DNA of 25,809 nt from an uncultured Gemella sp. (GTDB lineage Bacteria > Bacillota > Bacilli > Staphylococcales > Gemellaceae): assembly GCA_927911745.1 (NCBI GenBank), contig CAKMQF010000065.1, positions 1 to 25,809 on the forward strand, given 5' to 3'. The position numbers and the translations under genes are program-made. Under the pieces are notes generated by a model. That model saw only the letters and a list, made by a program, of their open reading frames with translations, did no database searches and had not been told where the DNA came from. Positions 15,291 to 22,371 of the stretch are shown one piece after another. The number at the start of each line of letters is the position of its first letter. Position 1 is the stretch's first letter.

Positions 15291-16019
15291 TTAAGCGAAA
15301 TATCTAGTTAGAGAGATAAATGATCCACTCAGAATTAAGATACCGATTAGGATAAGGATAATTCCTGAGATAACTTGTGTGTATTTTAGTATGTTTGTAT
15401 GTTTTTTGAATAGTTCTAATAATTTCGAAGCGAAGAATGCAACAAGGATAAACGGTAAGATAAATCCTAAGCAGTATGCAAGAATTAAAAGAACACTCAT
15501 TATTCCAGTATGACTAGATGCATACAGGAAAACACTGGCTAAGATTGGTCCGATACATGGTGTCCAAGAAAAGCTAAAAGTGAACCCCATTAAAAAAGCA
15601 AGAATCGGAGTAGTCTTACTTCCTTTTCTCTTAACTTTGTTTTTAATTGAAAATTCTTGTTTTAAAAAACCTATCTTAAATACGCCTAGTTGTAGTAATC
15701 CCATAAAGATGATTAAAACACCACTGACGATTTGCAATGTTTTAATATTTTCATTTAAGAAAATACTGATGAAACTTGTTGCAAAAGCTAGGATGAAAAA
15801 TGTTGAACAAATACCTAGTACGAATGATAGTGTATTTGTAATAGTGTTACGTTTATTGAAGACTAGTTCTCCATGTTCATTCATTTCTTTTTTTCCTGCA
15901 AGAATACCAATATAGATAGGTAATATAGGTATTACGCAAGGAGAAAGGAATGATAGAAGGCCTTCTAAGAAGACAAGAATCATCTTTAAGGCAGAGCTAG
16001 CTGTATTAAAATCTGTCAT
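15291..16019 (-). CDS. ccdA: CcdA/DsbD-type transmembrane electron carrier
   Basis: 242 residues with six hydrophobic segments. Two conserved motif regions carry the redox cysteines: LSFLSPCVIPILPIYIG (Cys28) and FSFSWTPCIGPILAS (Cys155). CcdA proteins pass reducing equivalents from cytoplasmic thioredoxin across the membrane to thioredoxin-fold proteins outside, here the TlpA-like lipoprotein downstream. Start ATG 16019 with SD AAGGGGG. First gene of a two-gene operon. Confidence 0.92.
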   Translation of the reverse strand: MTDFNTASSALKMILVFLEGLLSFLSPCVIPILPIYIGILAGKKEMNEHGELVFNKRNTITNTLSFVLGICSTFFILAFATSFISIFLNENIKTLQIVSGVLIIFMGLLQLGVFKIGFLKQEFSIKNKVKRKGSKTTPILAFLMGFTFSFSWTPCIGPILASVFLYASSHTGIMSVLLILAYCLGFILPFILVAFFASKLLELFKKHTNILKYTQVISGIILILIGILILSGSFISLTRYFA

Positions 16020-16057
16020 AAAACCCCCTTGAAAATTAAATTTAAAATTACAGGTTT

Positions 16058-16086
16058 ACTATATAATAAAAACGCTTAAAATGCAA
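16058..16086 (-). promoter_or_regulatory. Promoter of ccdA-tlpA
   Basis: Minus strand: TTGCAT (16086-16081), 17-bp spacer, TATAGT (16063-16058), about 40 bp before the ccdA start. Confidence 0.65.
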
Positions 16087-16154
16087 TTGAACTGCTTATA
16101 GAATGTGGTTAATATTACGAATTTTGCACAATGTAACAGAGAGTTATCGTTATT

Positions 16155-16171
16155 ATTACAAAACTGTTACA
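16155..16171 (-). promoter_or_regulatory. Candidate WalR (YycF) box
   Basis: The minus strand reads TGTAAC-AGTTT-TGTAAT, a full match to the WalR pattern TGTWAH-N5-TGTWAH. It ends four bases before the -35 box of the promoter at 16176-16204, which drives a LysM-NlpC/P60 cell-wall hydrolase, a typical WalRK target class. Confidence 0.65.
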
Positions 16172-16175
16172 AACC

Positions 16176-16204
16176 TTGAAAAAGGCTTCATGAGAACATA
16201 TAAT
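16176..16204 (+). promoter_or_regulatory. Promoter of the LysM-NlpC/P60 gene
   Basis: TTGAAA (16176-16181), 17-bp spacer, TATAAT (16199-16204). It predicts a 5' untranslated region of about 165 nt. A small TGAGTC/GACTCA hairpin (16335-16350) sits just before the SD of the gene. Confidence 0.75.
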
Positions 16205-16210
16205 GGTAGT

Positions 16211-16297
16211 ATGTCAAGATTATATAACGAAATTCAACAGAAGTTGAATGAGGTTGATGACATTTATAGTTTAGAAAAAATAGTTTATAGAAATTAA
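16211..16297 (+). CDS. Possible leaderless 28-residue peptide in the hydrolase leader
   Basis: An ATG lies at 16211, seven bases after the -10 box and so at the predicted transcription start. It opens 28 codons (MSRLYNEIQQKLNEVDD, ending IVYRN), an amphipathic, helix-prone sequence. No SD. It may be a leaderless small protein or chance. A longer reading of the same frame from 16103 contains the promoter and is therefore unlikely. Confidence 0.2.
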   Translation: MSRLYNEIQQKLNEVDDIYSLEKIVYRN

Positions 16298-16376
16298 AGA
16301 TATAGAAATTAAAACAGTATTTATTATAGATAAATGAGTCGCTTGACTCAAACCTAATTTTAAGGAGATAGAATAG

Positions 16377-17489
16377 ATGACTAAATTACAAAAATTAGTA
16401 GCCGCTACGGCAATCGTATCAACAGTAGGAGTAGGATTAGCGCAAATCGCAGACGCTGATACATATACAGTAAAGAAAGGTGATACTCTTTGGGATATCG
16501 CAATCAACAACGGAACAACTGTTGATCAACTTATGCAAGATAACAACTTAACAAGTTCATTAATCTTCCCTGGAGATAAATTAACTTATAACACTACAGT
16601 AGCTCAAGTAGCACAAGCTAAAGAACAAGGATACTACACAGTAGTATTAGGAGATACTTTAGGAAAAATTGCTAACAGATTCGGTGTTACAGTAGATGAA
16701 CTTGTTAAATTAAACAAACTTTCAGATCCTAACCTAATCTACGTTGGGACAGTATTAAAAGTTGATGGAAATGCAGCAAAAACTGCAGAAGTAACAGTTC
16801 CAAAAGCAACTGTAGTGGAAAACACTCCAGAAAAAACTGTAGCTAAAGTTGACCCTGTTCAAACAGTTGCACCAAAAGCAGCTGCAACAGTAGCTCCAGC
16901 AACAGCACCAACAGCTCCTGCGGTAGCGCCAAAAGCAGCAGCTACACCAGCGGCAACTCCAGCTCCAGCAAAAGCTGTAGAAGCTAAAAAAGAAGAAGCA
17001 CCAAAAGCTGAAGTTAAGAAAGAAGCTCCAGTAGCAACTCCAGCTGTAGCTAAAGCGGCAGAAAAACCAGCTGCAACTCCAGCAGTTGCAACAGCAGCGC
17101 CAACAGTAACAGCTAAAACTCAAGCTCCAGCGGCTGCAGCAACAACTCAAGCGGCATCTTCAAACAAAGGAGCAGCAATCTACCAAGCAGCATTAGCTCA
17201 ATTAGGAACTTTCCAAGATTGTACAATGTTAGTAACAAATGCTCTTAAAGCAGTTGGAATCAACTTCCACGACTGGCCAGCAGGATACATGAGCTTAGGA
17301 ACAGTAGTTCCAGCATCTCAAGCTCAACCTGGAGACTTAGTTTACTATGCAAACGGTGGTATGGGAGCAGCTCACATCGGAGTTTACGCAGGTAACGGAC
17401 AAGCTATCCACGGTGGATGGAATGGAAACCAAACTGTTCTTAACACTGCAAACTTAGGTAGTGGACCAGTTTACATCCGCGTTAAATAA
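16377..17489 (+). CDS. Secreted peptidoglycan hydrolase: two LysM plus NlpC/P60 domain
   Basis: 370 residues. Signal peptide about 1-28, LysM 1 at 29-71 (TYTVKKGDTLWDIA), LysM 2 at 86-129 (YYTVVLGDTLGKIA), an Ala/Pro/Lys-rich wall-spanning linker 130-262, and a C-terminal NlpC/P60-type domain with candidate catalytic Cys282 (QDCTMLV), His333 (AHIGVYAG) and His345 (AIHGGW). NlpC/P60 enzymes usually cut the stem peptide of peptidoglycan; LysM anchors them to glycan. SD AAGGAG precedes ATG 16377. The WalR box and strong promoter suggest a housekeeping cell-separation or growth hydrolase. A CHAP assignment was considered, but the DC...HIGVY...IHGG pattern fits NlpC/P60 better. Confidence 0.9.
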   Translation: MTKLQKLVAATAIVSTVGVGLAQIADADTYTVKKGDTLWDIAINNGTTVDQLMQDNNLTSSLIFPGDKLTYNTTVAQVAQAKEQGYYTVVLGDTLGKIANRFGVTVDELVKLNKLSDPNLIYVGTVLKVDGNAAKTAEVTVPKATVVENTPEKTVAKVDPVQTVAPKAAATVAPATAPTAPAVAPKAAATPAATPAPAKAVEAKKEEAPKAEVKKEAPVATPAVAKAAEKPAATPAVATAAPTVTAKTQAPAAAATTQAASSNKGAAIYQAALAQLGTFQDCTMLVTNALKAVGINFHDWPAGYMSLGTVVPASQAQPGDLVYYANGGMGAAHIGVYAGNGQAIHGGWNGNQTVLNTANLGSGPVYIRVK

Positions 17490-17507
17490 TTAAAGAATAA
17501 ATAAGAT

Positions 17508-17542
17508 AAGAAGCGATTGGAATATCCAGTCGCTTCTTTTTT
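17508..17542 (+). terminator. Rho-independent terminator after LysM-NlpC/P60 gene
   Basis: AAGAAGCGA with TCGCTTCTT, plus an inner TGGA/TCCA pairing, followed by a T run. It separates this gene from the convergent lysin. Confidence 0.85.
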
Positions 17543-17595
17543 ATGCTGTTTATTGACTTCGATGTTGGAAGATATCTATACTACGATATTAATAC

Positions 17596-18273
17596 TTATT
17601 CTCTAAAAGATCCCCATGTACTTGTTCTCTCACTTCCGTTATGTGTTCCAGTAGCGACGTAGTGGCGCTCGCCAGAGTATGAGATATAACTAATCCAGAC
17701 GAAACCTTCTTTAATTACATAGCTATCATAGTAGATGCGCTCTCCTTTGTAGTAAGTGTTGGTAACTTTTCCGAGTTTGCTTGGTTTATTTCTAACATTT
17801 ATAGAAGGAACTTCCACAGTGAAATGACCAGTTTCAGGAATCCTAGTCCATTCTTCAGTTGAATCGTAGCTAGGTCTGATAAATCCGGCTAGGTAAGTAT
17901 CATCACGACTCATAATACGTGCTATACCGCCACGTTCAGGTGTACCATCAACATTTTGTTCTACAGAGGTGATAGTTCCTTCATTTACCTCAATCACTAT
18001 ACCTACATGACCGAATTTATCCCAATTGCCCCAATGCCAAATAGCTATGTCTCCTGGAGCTATTTCAGTATCCCCTTTGAAATAACGTCTCCAACCTGGA
18101 GGAATTGGGTTAGTTAGGTAATCGATGGCATTACCATAAATTTGGAAGTTGGCGAAATTTTTCACATAAGCCATAGTTAGATCCACACATTGTGCTCCGT
18201 ACATTCCATCCATATCAATCCATTTATAAACATTATCCTTTGCCCAGTTAACCATTGTTTGTTGACTTGTCAT
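17596..18273 (-). CDS. CHAP domain lysin with C-terminal SH3b domain, no signal peptide
   Basis: 225 residues. The CHAP domain covers about 5-135 with catalytic Cys29 (AQCVDLTMAYV), His89 (FGHVGIVIEV), and Glu105/Asn107 (SVEQNVDG). An SH3b wall-binding domain spans about 150-210 (SINVRNKPSKLGKV, GFVWISYIS). There is no signal peptide or membrane segment, as in phage endolysins, so export would need another protein. The small membrane peptide encoded 23 bp upstream is the obvious partner. CHAP enzymes act as amidases or endopeptidases on peptidoglycan. No capsid or tail genes are near, so this is a resident or domesticated lysin cassette rather than a visible prophage. Confidence 0.88.
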   Translation of the reverse strand: MTSQQTMVNWAKDNVYKWIDMDGMYGAQCVDLTMAYVKNFANFQIYGNAIDYLTNPIPPGWRRYFKGDTEIAPGDIAIWHWGNWDKFGHVGIVIEVNEGTITSVEQNVDGTPERGGIARIMSRDDTYLAGFIRPSYDSTEEWTRIPETGHFTVEVPSINVRNKPSKLGKVTNTYYKGERIYYDSYVIKEGFVWISYISYSGERHYVATGTHNGSERTSTWGSFRE

Positions 18274-18296
18274 AATATTTACTCCCTTATATTAAA

Positions 18297-18455
18297 CTAT
18301 TCTTTGATATTAATATTTAACTTTGTTTCTATAATACGTGTAAGTTCGTTTAAACTTTTACCTATACTTTGTAGGGTATTGTCTAGTTTAAGCAGAAAAA
18401 AAACCGCTACAAAAATAGGGAAACCTACAGTATTGATAAAATTTAGTATGTCCAT
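18297..18455 (-). CDS. YvrJ-like (holin-like) small membrane protein
   Basis: 52 residues, MDILNFINTVGFPIFVAVFF, then LLKLDN and an amphipathic C-terminal half (SLNELTRIIETKLN). One N-terminal membrane helix with the GFPI/V motif and a charged tail match the YvrJ family; BhlA/UviB holin-like peptides look similar. It lies between DUF2922 and the lysin, where a membrane partner for a signal-less lysin is expected. Its SD (GGGAGGGAGG, 18490-18481) is about 28 nt from the ATG in linear sequence, with a terminator-like hairpin between them; folding would bring the SD to about seven bases from the start. Holin function is inference. Confidence 0.75.
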   Translation of the reverse strand: MDILNFINTVGFPIFVAVFFLLKLDNTLQSIGKSLNELTRIIETKLNINIKE

Positions 18456-18483
18456 AAAAAAAGGTGCGGATTGAACCGCACCT
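18456..18483 (-). terminator. Intrinsic terminator-like hairpin between SD and start of the YvrJ-like gene
   Basis: Minus strand: GGTGCGG (18482-18476), loop TTCAAT, CCGCACC (18469-18463), then seven T (18462-18456) directly followed by the ATG. By shape a strong intrinsic terminator. It may limit transcription into the membrane peptide and lysin genes and, when folded in read-through RNA, place the SD at proper distance from the ATG. Confidence 0.75.
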
Positions 18484-18495
18484 CCCTCCCTTCTA

Positions 18496-18708
18496 TTATT
18501 GAAGTTCGCTTACTTCACGAGTAGTGTAAGTAGCTTTTTTAAATCCTGTAAGAGTGTGTTTATCGTTGTTAAGTACTTTTGTATCAACAATTTTTTTCGC
18601 AACAGCTTCTACAGTAGCTTTACTTAAATCATCTTTTGGAAATGATAAAGTGATGTGATAAGTTTTTTTATTATCAGTTGTAAAGTAAATGTTTAATTTT
18701 TTTTCCAT
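18496..18708 (-). CDS. DUF2922-like small protein
   Basis: 70 residues: MEKKLNIYFTTDNKKTYHITL, SFPKDDLSKATVEAVAKKIVDTKV, and a final TTREVSEL. The size, the N-terminal beta pattern and the position next to DUF1659 and YvrJ-like genes match the DUF2922 family, whose function is unknown. SD AGGAGGG precedes the ATG by nine bases. It is soluble, with no signal or membrane segment. Likely cotranscribed with the gene upstream (20-bp gap) and followed at once by the terminator hairpin. Confidence 0.8.
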   Translation of the reverse strand: MEKKLNIYFTTDNKKTYHITLSFPKDDLSKATVEAVAKKIVDTKVLNNDKHTLTGFKKATYTTREVSELQ

Positions 18709-18728
18709 AATTATATTCCCTCCTAAAA

Positions 18729-18923
18729 TTATAGTGATTCTTTTGTGCTTGTGACAATATCTTCAATATTTTTAGCGATTAGTTTTTTTAACTCTTCACC
18801 AACTTCTTTTAAAGCAGTGTCTTCAGCAGTAGGAGCAACTTCGAAGTTATAACTTTTAACTACTCGTTTTTCTCCCTTAGGTTCGTTATAGTTTAGATGC
18901 AAAACTTTTTTTAAAATTTTCAT
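18729..18923 (-). CDS. DUF1659-like small protein, first gene of lysin cassette
   Basis: 64 residues: MKILKKVLHLNYNEPKGEKRVV, SYNFEVAPTAEDTALKEVGEEL and a helical C-terminus ending TKESL. Length, pattern and adjacency fit the DUF1659 family, which is commonly found beside DUF2922 and YvrJ genes in Firmicutes. No function is known. SD GGGAG precedes the ATG. I could not find a convincing sigma-A promoter upstream; A/T-rich TATAAA stretches at about 18940-18955 lack a good -35, so control by another sigma factor is possible. Confidence 0.7.
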   Translation of the reverse strand: MKILKKVLHLNYNEPKGEKRVVKSYNFEVAPTAEDTALKEVGEELKKLIAKNIEDIVTSTKESL

Positions 18924-19139
18924 AATAAAAATCTCCCTTATTTTATATTTATATTTTGTCTTAGGCCTCTGACACTAAACATATCGAAGTGTATAGGAGG
19001 TAATTCTCAACAAAAAAAATAGATTATGGTGGATTTATTTAAGTTAAATTTTATTTTTATAAATTATAATTTAAATAAAGTAGTGGAAATATGCAAGAAA
19101 TAGTATTATAATATATTAGAAACAAAGGAGGGGAATACA

Positions 19140-19745
19140 ATGAAAGATAATAGATTATTGAAAGTATTATGGGGAATTGTATTAGCTATTTTCTTATGTA
19201 GTGCTCTATTTATAGGTATAAGTTATTTTACAGGTGGAGATAATTCTACTAAGAAAAAAGATAACGAAACTACTTCGTCATCATCAAGTGATAAAGATAA
19301 GAGCAAGGATAAAGATAAAGAAAAAGACAGCTCTAAGTCTAAATCAAAAGAGAAAAGCGATGAGGAAAAATATAGAGAGAATAACGATTCTAATAGTAAA
19401 GATAATTCATCTTCTTCAAACTCATCTAATAAATCAGAAAGTAATAAAACAAGTAGTGCTAACAAACCTGTAAGTAATACGCAAAACAATGCTAATAACA
19501 ATAACAGTAATACCAATAACAATAGTAATAATGCAGCAAATAACTCTAATAAAGAAGATAAGAAAGAAGTAACAGAAGCGAATGGTGGAGCAGTAGCCCC
19601 AGGAACATTCAACAATTCAGAAGCTGCGCATAACTACGCTAATGAAGAAATCAATAGATTAGCAAAAGAGAATAAGAAAAATTATAGTTATACATTAGAT
19701 AGAAACGATAAAGGTGAAGTTGTTGTAAAAATTACTGAAGGATAA
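19140..19745 (+). CDS. Membrane-anchored low-complexity protein, paralogue 1
   Basis: 201 residues of unknown function. Short basic N-terminus, one membrane helix (about 8-28, LWGIVLAIFLCSALFIGISYF), then about 110 residues of Ser/Lys/Asp/Asn low complexity, the motif EANGGAVAPG, and a conserved-looking C-terminal domain (about 157-201: FNNSEAAHNYANEEINRLAKENKK to VVVKITE). It resembles the next gene in every part, so the two form a paralogous pair. Predicted to be anchored in the membrane with the C-terminal domain outside. A -10 TATAAT (19107-19112) and SD AAAGGAGGGG precede it; a terminator follows. The Asn/Ser repeats may vary between strains. Confidence 0.8.
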   Translation: MKDNRLLKVLWGIVLAIFLCSALFIGISYFTGGDNSTKKKDNETTSSSSSDKDKSKDKDKEKDSSKSKSKEKSDEEKYRENNDSNSKDNSSSSNSSNKSESNKTSSANKPVSNTQNNANNNNSNTNNNSNNAANNSNKEDKKEVTEANGGAVAPGTFNNSEAAHNYANEEINRLAKENKKNYSYTLDRNDKGEVVVKITEG

Positions 19746-19751
19746 TAGGAG

Positions 19752-19790
19752 AACTCATAGAACTCTAAAAAGGAGCGCTATGAGTTTTTT
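19752..19790 (+). terminator. Rho-independent terminator between the two paralogues
   Basis: AACTCATAG (19752-19760) pairs with CTATGAGTT (19778-19786), followed by a T run. The second paralogue therefore has its own promoter. Confidence 0.75.
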
Positions 19791-19871
19791 CTTTATAGTG
19801 TAACATATGAAATGCGGGGAGTTAAAAGTGAGATGAAATGTCTGTAAATCTTAGCAAAATATTATAAGAAG

Positions 19872-19880
19872 TGGTATAAT
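19872..19880 (+). promoter_or_regulatory. Extended -10 promoter of paralogue 2
   Basis: TGgTATAAT at 19872-19880, with a weak TTAGCA 18 bp upstream, about 30 bp before the start at 19912. Confidence 0.6.
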
Positions 19881-19911
19881 AAATAGTAAGTATGAAAAAG
19901 GATATGAAACT

Positions 19912-20523
19912 ATGAAAAACAACAAGTTCACTAAAATTTTAATATATAGTGTTTGTTCGCTTGTTTTAGCGGGTATTATTTTTTTAGCAATAAGTTATTT
20001 TGGTAAAGAAGAACCTGTACAGAAGAATGATACTTCACAAAATTCTAAAAAACAAGAACAGGTAGATAAACCAAAAGATAAAGAAGATGTTAAAGAAAAT
20101 AAGACTGAAGAAAGCAATAATCGAACTGTAAAACAGCAAGAGGAACAAAAAACTGAGAATAAAAATACAGGCTCAGTAGAGAATAAAATTACACAAAATG
20201 AAAACAAAAATGTAAGTACGGTAAATGGTGGAGAAGTCTCAAAAACACCAAAACAACAAGATTATAATGGGAAAAAACTATCTAGCTCAGAAGGAGTTGG
20301 AACTACAGGAAAAGTGTTTGAATCTCAAAAAGAAGCCCTAGACTTCGGGAAAAAAGAAGTGAAGAGATTGACTGATGAAGACAAAAAATCAAGACAGTTT
20401 TCTATTAGTAAGGTTACTGCAGAAGATGGAAGTTTAGTAGGTTGGACAGTGGATATTTTTGAAGACAATAATGAGGAAAAAGTAGTATCAAATCCAGCTA
20501 CTACAGAAGAAAATAAAGAATAA
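19912..20523 (+). CDS. Membrane-anchored low-complexity protein, paralogue 2
   Basis: 203 residues of unknown function. N-terminal membrane helix (about 8-29), a Lys/Glu/Asn/Gln-rich linker, the motif TVNGGEVSKT, then a C-terminal domain FESQKEALDFGKKEVKRLTDEDKK to GWTVDIFED that aligns with the C-terminus of the preceding protein (shared pattern F-x-S-x-x-E-A ... E-[IV]-x-R-L ... K-K ... V-x-I). A charged tail of about 18 residues extends beyond it. SD AAAGGA is nine bases before the ATG. The pair probably arose by tandem duplication and diverged in the linker. Confidence 0.78.
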   Translation: MKNNKFTKILIYSVCSLVLAGIIFLAISYFGKEEPVQKNDTSQNSKKQEQVDKPKDKEDVKENKTEESNNRTVKQQEEQKTENKNTGSVENKITQNENKNVSTVNGGEVSKTPKQQDYNGKKLSSSEGVGTTGKVFESQKEALDFGKKEVKRLTDEDKKSRQFSISKVTAEDGSLVGWTVDIFEDNNEEKVVSNPATTEENKE

Positions 20524-20532
20524 AAAAAGAAT

Positions 20533-20578
20533 GCGAGGGAATTGCTTAGTATTTAAAAGTATTAAGCGAAAAACTCGC
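20533..20578 (+). repeat. Two-level inverted repeat before tmcAL
   Basis: GCGAG (20533-20537) pairs with CTCGC (20574-20578), and an inner GCTTA/TTAAGC stem lies between them. Only a modest T-rich tract follows, so it is at best a weak terminator for paralogue 2. Confidence 0.45.
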
Positions 20579-20622
20579 TATCTTTATATTTACACAAAAA
20601 TAGTAAGAGGTGAGGTGAAAAA

Positions 20623-21753
20623 ATGAGAATAGGAATAGTTGCTGAATTTAATCCGTTACATAGTGGACACAGATATTTAATAGAGTGTGCAAGAAAATTG
20701 GCTGATAAAAATAATGGTGAAGTTATTTGTGTGATGAGTGAATTTTTCACACAAAGGGGCGAAGTCGCGATAGTTGATGGTTATACACGCGCTAGAGAGG
20801 CTGTGCGAAGTGGTTGTGATATGGTTATTGCTCTGCCTTATCTTGGTAGTGTTGCATATGGGGATGATTTTGCTAGAAAAAGTATTGAAATATTAGCAGG
20901 TGCGGGAATAACGCATTTAATCTTTGGGACTGAAAATGATGATGTCAGTGTTTTTGAAGAAATTTACACAAAACAGCAAAATAATAATGAAGAAGAATAT
21001 AAGAAACTATTAAAAACTGGTCTTAATCATGCTAAGATTAATAGTGTATTATATGGTTTGGAAAATAACAATCCAAATTTCAGTTTGGCATATAGTTACT
21101 ATAAAGCTATTAGAGAAGCGGGATTAAATATCCAAATGATACCTATAAAAAGAGAAGGGCAAGGTTTGAACAATTCAGATATTTCAGGAGAGATTCATCT
21201 AAGTGCGACTGCTATAAGGAATAATATAGATGATGAGAAGATAGAGAAATACCTTTCAAAAGAGATGGTTACTGATCTGAGAAGAGAGACTATAGCATCC
21301 GAGACCGCGTTATTTCCATATTTAAAATATAAGATTTTATCTTTAGGTAAAGAGGGAATAGAGAAAATTTACGATGTTGGTGAAGGGTTAGAAAATAGAG
21401 TTTATGAAGCGTCGCTTAAAGCGGAAAATTACAGCAATTTAGTAGAATTAATAGCCACTAAAAGATATAGTAATAAGAAAATTCAGAGGGTGCTGCTACA
21501 TATTTTAACAAATACTACAAAAGAAGATTACAGAGAGAATTTTTCTACTAATAATTTTAGAGTGCTAGCTGTGAAAAAGAGTAAAGCAGCTATCATAAGA
21601 GAGATTAATAGAGAAGGTAAAATTAGTCTTCATCCACTTCTGAATAGCAAAAATAGTATGAAGTTTGAGCAAGATATTAAGGTAGCGAGAATATATGAAT
21701 TGCTATTTAGTAATAAAGATATCTTTAGAGAAAATGTGCAAATAATAGACTAA
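20623..21753 (+). CDS. tmcAL: tRNA(Met) cytidine acetate ligase TmcAL
   Basis: 376 residues, slightly short of the usual 390-400. Nucleotidyltransferase fold with the first motif AEFNPLHSGHRYLI (HxGH at 13-16), VMSEFFTQRGEVAIVDGYTRAREAV, then MVIALP and THLIFGTE, all signatures of the YlbM/TmcAL family; LSATAIRNN lies in the middle region. The family activates acetate with ATP and acetylates the wobble C34 of elongator tRNA(Met). It acts in the cytoplasm as a housekeeping gene unrelated to its surface-protein neighbours. SD GAGGTG is seven bases before the ATG. Confidence 0.92.
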   Translation: MRIGIVAEFNPLHSGHRYLIECARKLADKNNGEVICVMSEFFTQRGEVAIVDGYTRAREAVRSGCDMVIALPYLGSVAYGDDFARKSIEILAGAGITHLIFGTENDDVSVFEEIYTKQQNNNEEEYKKLLKTGLNHAKINSVLYGLENNNPNFSLAYSYYKAIREAGLNIQMIPIKREGQGLNNSDISGEIHLSATAIRNNIDDEKIEKYLSKEMVTDLRRETIASETALFPYLKYKILSLGKEGIEKIYDVGEGLENRVYEASLKAENYSNLVELIATKRYSNKKIQRVLLHILTNTTKEDYRENFSTNNFRVLAVKKSKAAIIREINREGKISLHPLLNSKNSMKFEQDIKVARIYELLFSNKDIFRENVQIID

Positions 21754-21758
21754 ATGTT

Positions 21759-21797
21759 AAACAGAGTAATTATGTAATATGATTCTCTGTTTTTGTT
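21759..21797 (+). terminator. Rho-independent terminator after tmcAL
   Basis: AACAGAG (21759-21765) pairs with CTCTGTT (21785-21791), with AAT/ATT adding pairs inside, followed by T-rich sequence. Confidence 0.75.
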
Positions 21798-22371
21798 TTT
21801 GCATAAAGGGATAGAATTACTCTTTAATTTATAAATAAAATGAAGAGTTAGTAGTTAATTGATAAAGGTTATTTAGTATTTTAATAATATTATTATAATA
21901 TTATTTGATTATTTTATGATATATAATGTGATGGATTATATTAAAACTGTAATAAGGAAATATTTTTCCAATTATATTATTTATATAAAACTTGCTAGTA
22001 AAAGATATAAGAAGCTGAAAAAAGGGTTAAATTATAAAAAGAAAACGATTTCTTCAGAATATTAAATAGCTATTTAAAATATATTTTTACGATTTTTTAA
22101 AAGTTTACTGGATGAGCAATAAAAAGTACTAAGAATAAAGATGATTTTTAACAATAATAACGAAGAATATATTTTATAATTTAATATATATTATACTATT
22201 AGGGCATGGTTATAATTTGAAAAAAACAGTAAAAAATTGGTAAGATATAGGGTATGAAATAATGATTATAAAATAGGATAGTAATGCATATTTGTCTGTG
22301 TTTTATTATCCTTAATGGAGAAAAAATATTAGTTAAGTCGAAGTGATAAATTTTTAAGGAGGGATGCATCA
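21798..22371. other. AT-rich upstream region of the surface-protein gene
   Basis: About 570 bp with no credible gene. It holds a 23-bp AT-only perfect palindrome (21883-21905, 11-bp arms), an imperfect repeat AGGATAGTAA / TTATTATCCT at about 22275-22315, several TATAAT-like stretches but no clear -35/-10 pair, and the strong SD AAGGAGGG (22356-22363) of the next gene. Long AT-rich leaders are common before large surface-protein genes. Confidence 0.5.

Noticed and set aside
16103..16297. A 64-codon open frame upstream of the LysM-NlpC/P60 gene
   Set aside because: No SD, no recognisable family, and its first half contains the WalR box and both boxes of a consensus promoter. Only the last 28 codons are kept as a weak possibility.
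16755..17150. A 131-codon Cys/Ser/Trp-rich minus-strand frame
   Set aside because: It is the complement of the Ala/Pro/Lys linker of the LysM protein; the composition is explained by GCA/GCT and CCA codons read backwards.
17596..18923. A complete prophage
   Set aside because: Only lysis-type genes and two small DUF genes are present. There is no integrase, capsid, tail, terminase or attachment site in the window.
19021..19080. TTTATTTAA / TTAAATAAA inverted repeat between the lysin cassette and the first paralogue
   Set aside because: Pure A/T, nine base pairs, in an AT-rich spacer; expected by chance.
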